Source: Flavobacteriales bacterium
GTDB taxonomy: Bacteria; Bacteroidota; Bacteroidia; Flavobacteriales_F; PHOS-HE28
DNA length: 64,000 nucleotides
Assembly (NCBI GenBank): GCA_016788635.1
Contig: JAEUSU010000017.1
Coordinates: 1 to 64,000 of the forward strand
Reading direction: 5' to 3'
The notes under the pieces are model-generated. The model worked only from the letters and a program-made list of their open reading frames with translations. It was not told the origin of the DNA and ran no database searches. Of the stretch, positions 1 through 9,273 are shown in pieces. The translations under genes were made by a program, and so were the position numbers. Each line of letters begins with the position of its first letter. Position 1 is the stretch's first letter.

Positions 1-1110
1 CGGCGCAGCGGTCACCGTGATCGGTGTTGTGGTGGTGAATTGTGCACAGCCGCCTGCCGCAGCGATCGTATAGGTCACCGTGTAGGTACCTGCCGTGCTC
101 GTGCCCAAGGTCACCGCACCCGTGCTGCTGTTCAAGGTCAACCCTGCAGGTGAGGCACTATACGTACCACCGGCCGTTCCGGTCCGGGTTACACTGGCGG
201 TACCAGCCGAACTGCAAAATGGATTACCCACATAGTTGATCGTAGCCGATGGAGCCGCCGTCACCGTCACCGGCACGGTGGTGCTGGGACTTCCACAAGC
301 ATTGGAAACCGTAATGGTATAGTTGCCCGTGGCCGCGCCGGTCACCGTGGGGTTCTGTGCAGTGTTGTTCGGGCTGAAGGTGCCGGTACCCGCCCATGTG
401 TAGGTCAAGGGAGCCGTTCCCGTGGCGGTCACTCCCAGGTTCAAGGTGGAACCCGAACAGATGGGGCTATTGCTCGTGGTATTCGTGATGACCGGAGGCG
501 TGCACACAACACAGTTCCCGAACTGCACCCCAGTGGGCTCCACGATACCCGTCTTATCCACCCCGTTCAAAGAGCAGTAGTAAAGGAAGTTCTGCGACGC
601 CGCGAAGGGGTCGGCCAAGGGGTCCGAACCGACGATCTGGAAATTCCTGCAATTGGTGGATGTATTGTTCAACACCACCACACGCATCACCTGTATCCAA
701 GTATTCGCAGGGAAAGCCGGGCATCCTTGGTCATCGATGTTATCCCCGATAACCGTGAAGGCCTTGTAGACGGAGGTCACGTTCGGGACTGGATTGCCCG
801 GATTACCATTCCATGGAATGGCGTCCTGGCAGAATACGCGCGTACGTCCCAGGTTGCCGGAGCGGAGGTAGGCCCCGGAAACGCCAGGCACCGAGTCGTA
901 CTTGATGGCGAACTGGGCGTTGCTGAAGGTCTGGTTGAACGATGCGCCGTTCATCCGCATGTAGATCCGCAGCGAATCTCCGCTGGGATTCAACTGAAGG
1001 TCGATGTCTACGGATGTGGGCAACTGAGCGTGTGCCGCGATCGTGCCGCACATCATAAGCACGGCAGCGCCAAAACGCTTGATCAATGGGAACGGGTTGA
1101 AACAAGACAT
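1..1110 (-). CDS. Secreted Ig-like repeat surface protein, C-terminus beyond window
   Basis: The reading frame is open from the ATG at 1110 down to base 1 (370 codons), so the protein continues outside the window. It begins with a signal peptide (hydrophobic GAAVLMMCGTIAAHAQ, cut near residue 32). Next comes a region of about 150 residues with cohesin- or adhesin-like features, beginning LPTSVDIDLQLNPSGDSLRI. From about residue 190 there are repeated Ig/PKD-like modules rich in Thr, Gly and Ser; one contains VTGAATGNYTITVSNACGS and another GTAGGTYSASPAG. Such modules are typical of large Bacteroidota adhesins exported by T9SS, which normally carry a sorting domain at the far C-terminus (not visible here). 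The role in adhesion is inferred from architecture only. Confidence 0.8.
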   Translation of the reverse strand, partial: MSCFNPFPLIKRFGAAVLMMCGTIAAHAQLPTSVDIDLQLNPSGDSLRIYMRMNGASFNQTFSNAQFAIKYDSVPGVSGAYLRSGNLGRTRVFCQDAIPWNGNPGNPVPNVTSVYKAFTVIGDNIDDQGCPAFPANTWIQVMRVVVLNNTSTNCRNFQIVGSDPLADPFAASQNFLYYCSLNGVDKTGIVEPTGVQFGNCVVCTPPVITNTTSNSPICSGSTLNLGVTATGTAPLTYTWAGTGTFSPNNTAQNPTVTGAATGNYTITVSNACGSPSTTVPVTVTAAPSATINYVGNPFCSSAGTASVTRTGTAGGTYSASPAGLTLNSSTGAVTLGTSTAGTYTVTYTIAAAGGCAQFTTTTPITVTAAP

Positions 1111-1169
1111 GGTGGGGGGGGTTCTCGGTGCGCCTTTCGGGAAAGGCAAAGGTTGACTTTGGAGGGCCT

Positions 1170-1177
1170 TAAAGATA
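1170..1177 (-). promoter_or_regulatory. Putative -7 box of the Ig-repeat gene
   Basis: On the minus strand this reads TATCTTTA, one base off the Bacteroidota consensus TAnnTTTG. It lies about 60 bases upstream of the ATG at 1110. I see no clear -33 element. Confidence 0.35.
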
Positions 1178-1199
1178 TGTAGGTCAGGTTAAATTTGGC

Positions 1200-3752
1200 T
1201 CAGGGCAGGGATTCATTCAGGGTGGACGTCACAACGGCTCCGCCAATGTTCACCAGGATGGGGTCCCGGTCATTGCCTGCCCCTGAATACCGCACGATCC
1301 CATCCAGATTAACATCTTCCGGATGGTAACCTGCCATGGTGGCGGTGGGTACCACCCCACCGACCCGGGTGAGGATCGGGTCACGGTCATTGGATGTTCC
1401 GGTGTATCGAATGATCTGGTCGAACAACGCGTTCCCTGCGAACAAAACCGCCTTTGCTCCAATGACCTTGCGCGCGGTAGAACCCCAGGTGGATGTGGCT
1501 GGCAGGGTAAAGTCAATGGGGGTTGAAGCAGCTGAGAGCAGCAAAGGCGAGGCGGTCATGCAAGCCAGGTGGTTACGATGACGCACGGCCACGAAATAGT
1601 TGCCCACTGGAACAGGGAACCGAAGCGGAGACACACCATCGGAAGCCACCACATCACCATCCCGCTGGACCAACCCATGCCGCACGGCGAGCACGGTGCC
1701 CGGTGCGTCGTGCTGCCGCAACTCCACACGCACCCAGTCCACAATGGCATTTGATCCCGATGCCAGCAGGACCCCGGCCGTAGTGGTCTCTCCTCCCCCG
1801 TTCACCGCGGGCAGTCCCATTGCACTGTAAGGCTCGGCCTGGGGGACCAGACCCGAAACGCGAAGGTCATCACGCATCTCCCCGGCACCCGCATCAAAGG
1901 GGCCTTCCATGAACACCTTGGGCAGCAAGGAGAGGCTCGGAGCCACGGTGGCCACAGTCGCTGTTCGGGGGCTCACCGACACCACTTCCGGGATCGTGAT
2001 CTCCCAGTCATACAAATAGTAATAGAAGGAAGGCCCCTGGCTGCACCCCGTGATGGCACCTACCGACCCCAGGTTGAAAGGATAGCTCACCCCGGCATCG
2101 TTCCGCCAAAGGTCTCGCACCACCTCGCTGTTGTCATCATATGCACTGATCCGGTGGTTGGTGCCGGCGGGCACATCCCAGTCAACCACCACAGTGCTCC
2201 AGCCAATGGGCAGGATCACATACTTCTCCGCGATCAAGGTGCCCACCCGATCCACCAGTACGAAGTGACGCTTACCTGCGGAGTTGGCGCGCACCTTGAA
2301 GGACCGCAAGCGGAATGGCTGATACGCATCAAAGTACTGCCAGTGCTTGGAACTGTTGAACGCCCCCCCGGTCGCATTCTGCGCCATGCCGCCATTGACC
2401 GTCTCTGCCGGCAACACATTGCGGTCTTCCGCATAGTAAGTTGTGGTGGAGGTGATGAAAGGGGTGCTGAGCGAATTGCCAGTACCCACGAGGTTGCCAC
2501 CAGAGGCAGCGTCATACCAACGGATGTTCGCACCGGTGGCGGATAATTGAGCGCTACCGGCATCATACACTGTTCCGTGGGTCACCGCAGGTGCAGCGGG
2601 GGGGGTGAGGATGGACACGTTCACACTTGGGGTCAGGAGTGAACCACAGGGTGCGGTGACCGTGCAGGAATAACTGCCCGCTGCGGTAACAGGGATGCTC
2701 CGGCTCGTGCTCCCGTTCGACCAGAGGTATGCGGTGCCTGGCGTGGCGGTCAGTGTGCGCGTGGTGCCTGGGGCCATGACCAAACGTCCATCGGCTTGGA
2801 TACCAGCTGACCCCCCGCTGTTCGCCGCTGTCTGCTGTGTGAGCGCAAAGGGGATGGCCGTCCAATTGTTGCCTTCGTTCTCCTCCTCAAAATCGTTGTT
2901 CGGGTCCACGTCGGCCACGATCCAATAGTTCCCATTGCAAAGGCCGGGCATCAGATTGATCCACATGCCATCGAGACTCTCACTGTAGATGTCCGTCTTT
3001 CCCACGGAGATGCCCTGCACGTCCGGAGAACAACCATAGCCCAGCCCAAAACCATAATGGCTGCCAAAGCTGGTGTTGGTCAGAACGGTGCCCTGCAAAT
3101 ACTCCTGCTGGGTGCGGCAATGGCCGTTGCTGCTGCTACAGGTACTGAGGTCCATCAGGCAAAATCCGATCTTCCCACCCGTGGCCACAATGGGCCATTG
3201 CCTGGGGTCACTTACGCCGGGCTGCTCAAGGCGCAGGGACATGGTGGTCCAATCATCCACATGGTAGTGCCCGTGTGTGGGGTGATAGGTCATGGTGCCG
3301 GTGCGCACGTCCGTGTAGGACATGGCGTTCCCATTCTTCTGGTACTTGCGCTGATAGAGGATCTGCCGGGCCTCATGACCGTTCGAGCAGGTGAAGTTGC
3401 TCTGCGACTGGTTCACCGTGAACGTATCCGGCCCGCAAATGAAAGAGCGTTGACCCAGGTTATTCACCCCACGAACCTCGAGCGGCCCGCGGCCAATGTT
3501 GGGGGTGGAACCGCTCACCCGCAAGCGAGCTGCATTTCCGCTCGCCGTCTGGGAGTATTCGCTGGGTCCGCTGGCATAGGTCTGTAGTGCGTGCCAAGAA
3601 ATGGTCAGATCCGGCAGCAGAACGCAATTGGTCTGTCCGGCGATCTCGCAGGTGCACGAGGTGGCATTGCTCGTGGTGCACTGAGCAGACAGGTCCAAGG
3701 CTGGCAGAACAAGCATGCCAGCCATCAGGCTTATTGTTGATATCCTATACAT
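1200..3752 (-). CDS. Secreted lysyl oxidase homologue with Ig-like and Ca-binding-like C-terminal repeats
   Basis: 850 residues with a signal peptide (cut near residue 24, LSAQ). Residues about 45-300 match the copper amine oxidase domain of lysyl oxidases. The copper motif is present as THGHYH (H160, H162, H164). The segment GGKIGFCLMD (K194) corresponds to the lysine, and GKTDIYSESLDGMW (Y256) to the tyrosine, that form the lysyl-tyrosyl quinone cofactor in animal enzymes; a tail like DVDPNNDFEEENEGNN follows as in the family. Later come an Ig-like module (about 385-450) and, near 785-850, two copies of a Ca-binding-looking unit containing NDRDPIL, the second preceded by DVNLDG. Family members oxidise lysine side chains to aldehydes; here the substrate may be a matrix or surface protein, which is inference. 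A good promoter precedes the gene at 3790-3821. Confidence 0.82.
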   Translation of the reverse strand: MYRISTISLMAGMLVLPALDLSAQCTTSNATSCTCEIAGQTNCVLLPDLTISWHALQTYASGPSEYSQTASGNAARLRVSGSTPNIGRGPLEVRGVNNLGQRSFICGPDTFTVNQSQSNFTCSNGHEARQILYQRKYQKNGNAMSYTDVRTGTMTYHPTHGHYHVDDWTTMSLRLEQPGVSDPRQWPIVATGGKIGFCLMDLSTCSSSNGHCRTQQEYLQGTVLTNTSFGSHYGFGLGYGCSPDVQGISVGKTDIYSESLDGMWINLMPGLCNGNYWIVADVDPNNDFEEENEGNNWTAIPFALTQQTAANSGGSAGIQADGRLVMAPGTTRTLTATPGTAYLWSNGSTSRSIPVTAAGSYSCTVTAPCGSLLTPSVNVSILTPPAAPAVTHGTVYDAGSAQLSATGANIRWYDAASGGNLVGTGNSLSTPFITSTTTYYAEDRNVLPAETVNGGMAQNATGGAFNSSKHWQYFDAYQPFRLRSFKVRANSAGKRHFVLVDRVGTLIAEKYVILPIGWSTVVVDWDVPAGTNHRISAYDDNSEVVRDLWRNDAGVSYPFNLGSVGAITGCSQGPSFYYYLYDWEITIPEVVSVSPRTATVATVAPSLSLLPKVFMEGPFDAGAGEMRDDLRVSGLVPQAEPYSAMGLPAVNGGGETTTAGVLLASGSNAIVDWVRVELRQHDAPGTVLAVRHGLVQRDGDVVASDGVSPLRFPVPVGNYFVAVRHRNHLACMTASPLLLSAASTPIDFTLPATSTWGSTARKVIGAKAVLFAGNALFDQIIRYTGTSNDRDPILTRVGGVVPTATMAGYHPEDVNLDGIVRYSGAGNDRDPILVNIGGAVVTSTLNESLP

Positions 3753-3789
3753 GAAGGTAGGCGGATGTGTACACGGGGAGCGAAGCTCT

Positions 3790-3821
3790 CAAATGTACCT
3801 TCCGTGCCTGCCCTTCGTCAA
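3790..3821 (-). promoter_or_regulatory. Bacteroidota-type promoter of the lysyl oxidase gene
   Basis: On the minus strand a TTG at 3821-3819 is followed after 21 bases by TACATTTG at 3797-3790, matching the TTG/TAnnTTTG pattern. The ATG at 3752 lies about 30 bases past the predicted start of transcription. Confidence 0.6.
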
Positions 3822-3831
3822 CTACTCAGCC

Positions 3832-5154
3832 TTATTCCTTGACCACCCGGGCGAATAGTCGATGTCCATCCTTGGAAAGCAAGGACAACAAGTACGGGCC
3901 AGCCGCTGCACCATCCATGTGGATGGGCCACGGGCCATCATTGAGGGAGTATCCCGTGGAATGAATGCGGCCTTGCAGATCATGCACCGTCCAGGTCCAG
4001 CGCTCGGTCCCATCCATTCCAGCCATGCTGCACCAGAGCACATCCTTCACCGGATTGGGGTGGACCTCCAGAGACCATTCAAACCCTGGCAGGCCTGCCA
4101 TGCCAACATTCTGCGCGAAGCGGACCGCACCACCTTGCACCGTACCTGCCCAGATCGCACCGTCCGGGGCCAATGCCACGCAACGCACATGATCGTCAGG
4201 AAGGTCTGAATTGCCCGTATTCCAGTTCAAGAAATCCCCTGCTGCGGTGCGTGATATCAGGCCGCTCAACGTGCTTCCCATCCACAGCGCACCCAACGCG
4301 TCCTGCACAAGGCAGGTCAACGAGGCGGAGGGGATGCCTGAGGTCCATGGGGCATACTGGAACCATGGGCCACCCACATAGCTCCCACCCTGCCGAAGCA
4401 AGCCGTTCGCTGGTGTTGCCAACCAGCGCTCCTGCACCGCATCGTCCACCACCACACCCATGCCCGTGTTGTCCGGAAAGGAGTTGATGTACGTGGCATT
4501 TACCATCACCAACGTATCGGTCAGGTAGTGGAAGCCCCCATTCATGGTACCAACAGCCACCAAACCATCGGCTCCAACGGCCACGCTCTGAATGTTGTTT
4601 GCGTTCAGTATCAAGCCGTTATAGCTTGTTGGGCCATCGTGGTAGACGCGCCATTCCGTCCCCGTGTAGCAGGCCAATCCAGCCGTGGTGCCTATCCAGG
4701 CCCAGCCCCTGTGGTCTATGGTGATGCAATTGACCTCATTCTCCGGCAAGGGGCTGTTATTCACGTCGTACACGGTCCACACGCTACCATCCAGTATGGC
4801 CAGACCGTAAAGTGTGGTACCGATCCATAGCCGGTCATCCGCATCTACCGCCAAGGCTCGGAGGTTGTTCTCAGGCAATCCGGATGAACCTTCCTGCAGG
4901 ATGGTCCAAGTACTTCCCTGATAGCGGCACAAGCCCCAATCGGTAGCAGCCCAAACCACACCTTGGGAGTCACATGCAATGGAGCGCACGTTGTTACTGG
5001 GGAAACCGGCATTCGACATGTCGAAAACCTCCCAAGTGGTCTGAGCCATGGTACCGGCCGCAGAACGTACAACGAACAAGCAAACACAAAGGCGCGCCCA
5101 AAGACGGGACCGCGAGGTGAACAGCCACCAGGCGACCCCGCGCGAGCTCTTCAT
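3832..5154 (-). CDS. T9SS-sorted beta-propeller protein (two-component regulator propeller-like repeats)
   Basis: About 440 residues counted from the ATG at 5154 (a TTG at 5160 is also in frame). A signal peptide ends near GTMAQ. The body consists of repeats with the pattern LP.N.VRSIA.D..G..W.AT..GL and LW.GT..GL, as in Reg_prop beta-propellers, here without any kinase or response regulator part. The C-terminus has a T9SS type A sorting domain, recognised by LEVHPNPVKDVLW, the GRI segment and a final FARVVKE. It would therefore be a secreted or cell-surface propeller with unknown ligand. It follows the gene at 5173-5955 by 18 bases in the same direction, so the two are probably one transcript. 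Confidence 0.85.
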   Translation of the reverse strand: MKSSRGVAWWLFTSRSRLWARLCVCLFVVRSAAGTMAQTTWEVFDMSNAGFPSNNVRSIACDSQGVVWAATDWGLCRYQGSTWTILQEGSSGLPENNLRALAVDADDRLWIGTTLYGLAILDGSVWTVYDVNNSPLPENEVNCITIDHRGWAWIGTTAGLACYTGTEWRVYHDGPTSYNGLILNANNIQSVAVGADGLVAVGTMNGGFHYLTDTLVMVNATYINSFPDNTGMGVVVDDAVQERWLATPANGLLRQGGSYVGGPWFQYAPWTSGIPSASLTCLVQDALGALWMGSTLSGLISRTAAGDFLNWNTGNSDLPDDHVRCVALAPDGAIWAGTVQGGAVRFAQNVGMAGLPGFEWSLEVHPNPVKDVLWCSMAGMDGTERWTWTVHDLQGRIHSTGYSLNDGPWPIHMDGAAAGPYLLSLLSKDGHRLFARVVKE

Positions 5155-5172
5155 TTGCAAGGTGTTGAGGGA

Positions 5173-5955
5173 CTATTGCACCAGGATCTTGCGCGTGGTC
5201 ACCCCGAAGGCATCGGTGGCCGTAAGCACATAGGCACCCTTGCCGAAGCGTGAGAGATCGACGACCTCCCGCAACGTACCCTGAAGGCCTTTGCGATCGC
5301 GCCGCCACACTTCCTGACCTGCCGCGTTCACGATCACCATGGTCAGGTCTGTCACCGCTTTGGGCGTGTACACCACCTCGGTGGCACCAGCGGTAGGATT
5401 GGGTCGAACGGTGAGACCATGCTCGGCCCCAACGGTGAGCATGCCTGTGGATGAGGAGTAGATGACCCCTTGCTGTTCCTGGCCGTTCAGGCTCACATAG
5501 AAATCACCGTTGTTCGAGGCGGTCCATGCGTCGTTCACGATCTCGAACACATCCGTGCCGCCCACGACAGGGATCGTGGCAATGGTGTGCTCCTGTCCTG
5601 CCACCCAGGTACCTCCGGCATCAAAAATGGTGGTGAAGCCCAGGCCTGCGAAGATCTGATAGCGATAACCCGCATCATCGCTTTCACTACCGGACTTGTT
5701 GATGGTGATGTAATCGTCTGCCGGTGGGTCTTGCGATTCCGGCCCCAGCGAGGCCCCCGAGGCGGTGGTCCACCGCACGGTGAACACGACCGATGAGAAC
5801 AACTGTTCGAAGTTGGCATCCGGCCGCACGCGCACCTCAAGCTCGGTGGCACTCACACTCACCAAGGTGATGTCCACCAAGGGCAATTGTGCCAAGGCCG
5901 CCATCGTGGACAAGGAGAAGGCCAGTGTGGAAAGGAGTAGTCGTTCGCGCATCAT
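5173..5955 (-). CDS. Secreted T9SS type A sorting domain protein
   Basis: 260 residues from the ATG at 5955; the codon before it (5958) is GTG and could also serve. A signal peptide (LSTLAFSLSTMAALAQ) is followed by about 155 residues without a recognised domain (possibly a beta-sandwich, with VDITLVSVSATELEVRVRP). The T9SS sorting domain begins at LTVRPNPTAGATEV and ends TRKILVQ. A canonical TATCTTTG box lies just upstream at 5974-5981. Function unknown; its job may be linked to the propeller protein encoded directly downstream. Confidence 0.8.
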   Translation of the reverse strand: MMRERLLLSTLAFSLSTMAALAQLPLVDITLVSVSATELEVRVRPDANFEQLFSSVVFTVRWTTASGASLGPESQDPPADDYITINKSGSESDDAGYRYQIFAGLGFTTIFDAGGTWVAGQEHTIATIPVVGGTDVFEIVNDAWTASNNGDFYVSLNGQEQQGVIYSSSTGMLTVGAEHGLTVRPNPTAGATEVVYTPKAVTDLTMVIVNAAGQEVWRRDRKGLQGTLREVVDLSRFGKGAYVLTATDAFGVTTRKILVQ

Positions 5956-5973
5956 CACGATTTATTGATCATT

Positions 5974-5981
5974 CAAAGATA
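5974..5981 (-). promoter_or_regulatory. -7 box TATCTTTG
   Basis: Exact match to TAnnTTTG on the minus strand, 18 bases upstream of the ATG at 5955. It probably drives the two-gene unit 5955 to 3832. Confidence 0.55.
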
Positions 5982-6039
5982 GCCATCCGTGCCCGGGCAG
6001 ACGCGGCATTCACCCATGTGGATAGGACGTCCAGCCCGA

Positions 6040-7005
<966 letters not shown>

Positions 7006-7033
7006 GTTCTGCTGGTCGTAGGGTTAAGGGGTG

Positions 7034-7041
7034 CAAAGATG
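7034..7041 (-). promoter_or_regulatory. Putative -7 box CATCTTTG of the MoxR gene
   Basis: Minus-strand CATCTTTG differs from TAnnTTTG at one position and lies 28 bases upstream of the ATG at 7005, in the 53-base gap after the foldase gene. Confidence 0.35.
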
Positions 7042-7058
7042 GCGCACAGAGCAGCGCG

Positions 7059-8441
7059 TCACGGTGTGGCCCGCTTCAGCCAGGGATTCTGAAAGGTGCA
7101 CACCTGGTAGCCTTCAATGACGCGGACATGGGTCTCCTTCAATTGTTCCGCGATCCAGTCGTTCAAGGCCTTCTCGCGCAATTCATTCTCGGCCACCTGC
7201 TGGATCAAGAGGTAATCATCCTTCAGGTTGGCGCGATGGGGTTCGGTGCGCATGTCCACCCGGATGATGCGATACCCTTTTGAGCCGTCCGGCATGGTGA
7301 GCGGTACCGGAACGCTGATCTCCCCCACGCGCAACTTGTCGATCACAAAGAAATCCTGTTGGTCCAGGTCGCCAATGGCCCATCGGGTGCTGTTGCTGCG
7401 CGGCTCGATCACCACCCCACCGGTGCCTTTGCTCTCTTCGTCATCGCTCAGTTCGCCAGCCGCAGTGTTGAAATCGACCTTCCCGTCGCGCACGAGGATC
7501 GCCAGACTATCCACGAAGTTGCGTGCCGCGTTCAGGTCCTCGTTCTTTACCTGCGGGCGGATGAGGATGTGCCGGGCGTTGTACTGTTCACCCCGCCGCT
7601 CGATCATCTGCATGAGGTGGTAGCCGAACGGGGTCTTGAAAACGGACGATATCTCCCCTGGCCGCAGGCTGAGCGCCACCGCATCGAACTCGGGGACCAT
7701 GACGCCCTTGGGCACCAGGCCCAGTTCGCCACAGTTCTTGGCCGAGCCGGGGTCCTCACTGTAAAGGATGGCCAGGGTGCAGAAGTCCTTCTCCCCTTTC
7801 ACCAGGCCTTCGCGCCACTCCTCGAGCTTGCGCCGGGCACGCCGCTCCTCATCCTCACTGGGCTGCGCCATGCGCACGATCTGGGAGAAGGAGACCTGGG
7901 CGTTGATGAACGGCAGGCTGTCCTGCGGCATCTTCTTGAAGAAGCGCTCCACATCACGGGGGGTGACGCGGATACCACTTGTAATGTCCGATTGCATGCG
8001 TTGCACCATCAGCTGGTCACGCACCTGGTCATGGAACTCGCTGCGGATCTCGGCTATGGACTTGCCGTAGAACTCCTCCAGCTTCTGCTCGGACCCGATT
8101 TGTGAGATGAAGAAGCGGATGCGACGGTCCAGTTCGCCCTGTATCTGTCCTTCATCCACCTGCACACTGTCAATGCGCGCCTGCTCCAGCATGAGCTTTT
8201 CCAGCAGCAGCTCCTCGAGCTCAGGGCAGATCAGGTCCTGCTTGTCGCCGGGTGTGCCCTGTGCGGCCTGCTCCACACGGCCCATTAGCTCGGAGTAGAG
8301 AATGATCTCCTGCCCTACGTCGGCGATGATGCGGTCGATGAGATGGCCCTGTGGCTGAGCCCAAGAGTCGTTCAAGCCCAACACCGCCAGCACCAGGCCG
8401 GCCACTCTATAGCACTTCGATGTCCTTGCGTTCCCAGGCAT
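7059..8441 (-). CDS. SurA-like periplasmic peptidyl-prolyl isomerase
   Basis: 460 residues. An N-terminal signal peptide (VAGLVLAVLGLNDSWAQ) is followed by a SurA N-like helical region with IIADVGQEIILYSEL. Two PpiC/parvulin domains follow: one around QVSFSQIVRMAQPSEDEE with FGYHLMQMIERRG, and a second starting QYNARHILIRPQ. Family members are periplasmic chaperones for outer membrane proteins. The start overlaps the end of the upstream gene by 35 bases, implying translational coupling; a later start would cut into the signal peptide. It is the third foldase of a three-gene run (11424 to 7059). Confidence 0.9.
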   Translation of the reverse strand: MPGNARTSKCYRVAGLVLAVLGLNDSWAQPQGHLIDRIIADVGQEIILYSELMGRVEQAAQGTPGDKQDLICPELEELLLEKLMLEQARIDSVQVDEGQIQGELDRRIRFFISQIGSEQKLEEFYGKSIAEIRSEFHDQVRDQLMVQRMQSDITSGIRVTPRDVERFFKKMPQDSLPFINAQVSFSQIVRMAQPSEDEERRARRKLEEWREGLVKGEKDFCTLAILYSEDPGSAKNCGELGLVPKGVMVPEFDAVALSLRPGEISSVFKTPFGYHLMQMIERRGEQYNARHILIRPQVKNEDLNAARNFVDSLAILVRDGKVDFNTAAGELSDDEESKGTGGVVIEPRSNSTRWAIGDLDQQDFFVIDKLRVGEISVPVPLTMPDGSKGYRIIRVDMRTEPHRANLKDDYLLIQQVAENELREKALNDWIAEQLKETHVRVIEGYQVCTFQNPWLKRATP

Positions 8442-9270
8442 GGCGGATAAGGTCCTCTTGCATGCGCTCGATGAGCTGGAGCTTGCGGCGGTTCAACAGG
8501 ATGGCCTTGATGTCATTTCGGACCAGGCTCATGGGCGGGTCGGCATCCTTGAACCGGTGTTCGAGAATGGCGACAAAGTACGTGTTCACACTGTCCTTCA
8601 CGACAAGATCACCCTGGCGGTTCAACAGGTCCGTGGGGTTGGACGTGTGGACGGGCACATCTTTCTGAAGGTCGCTGAACAATATCCAGTCCGCACCGGT
8701 GTCGTGCATCTCCACACGATGCTGGGCGAGCCACAGCTCCAATTGATGAAGGTCGTCCGGTGTCTTGCTGCGGAACCATGAATCCAATCGCTTCAGCACC
8801 CGCTTGTCTGTTTCCCGCACCTTGAACCAGCGCACTCGTACGATATTGTCCTTCAGGCCGAAGTTGGCCGGATTCTCTTTGAAATACGCTTGAATATCGG
8901 CATCCGAAATGGTCGTATCGAGAAGCTGGTCCACCACGGCACGCTCGTAGGCGTAACGAACAAGGGACAGACGGTATTCCTGCAGGCGGGCTTCAAAATC
9001 AAGCTCTGCGGGCGGGAGGTTGGCTTCAGCCTGATGCACGATCACGCGCTGGCTGATCCATTCATTGATGTATCGCCTGGCCAGGTCCGCGCTGTCGGTG
9101 GCGGCAAGGCCCATGGGAATGGCCTTGCGCAGATCGCTCCAACGCAGGTACTGGTCGTAAGCCCGCGCAACAGGCGGGTCATCGGCATTCACATTCCGCT
9201 TGCAGGCCACCATGCCCAGCGCGGCCAACAGACCGGCCACCACGAGCGTAGCTGCATTCCCGGTGGCCAC
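8407..9270 (-). CDS. Lipoprotein of the SurA/PpiC foldase cluster
   Basis: 287 residues with a GTG start at 9270, 3 bases after the stop of the upstream gene. The signal sequence ends in the lipobox LGMVAC, so the protein is probably anchored by Cys23 in the periplasmic leaflet. The rest is helical and charged (RRYINEWISQRVIVHQAE; ISDADIQAYFKENPANF), resembling the N-terminal chaperone part of SurA-type proteins, but I see no clear catalytic parvulin domain. Its position between two PPIase genes argues for a role in outer membrane protein folding. Exact role unknown. Confidence 0.7.
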   Translation of the reverse strand: MATGNAATLVVAGLLAALGMVACKRNVNADDPPVARAYDQYLRWSDLRKAIPMGLAATDSADLARRYINEWISQRVIVHQAEANLPPAELDFEARLQEYRLSLVRYAYERAVVDQLLDTTISDADIQAYFKENPANFGLKDNIVRVRWFKVRETDKRVLKRLDSWFRSKTPDDLHQLELWLAQHRVEMHDTGADWILFSDLQKDVPVHTSNPTDLLNRQGDLVVKDSVNTYFVAILEHRFKDADPPMSLVRNDIKAILLNRRKLQLIERMQEDLIRHAWERKDIEVL

Positions 9271-9273
9271 GGC

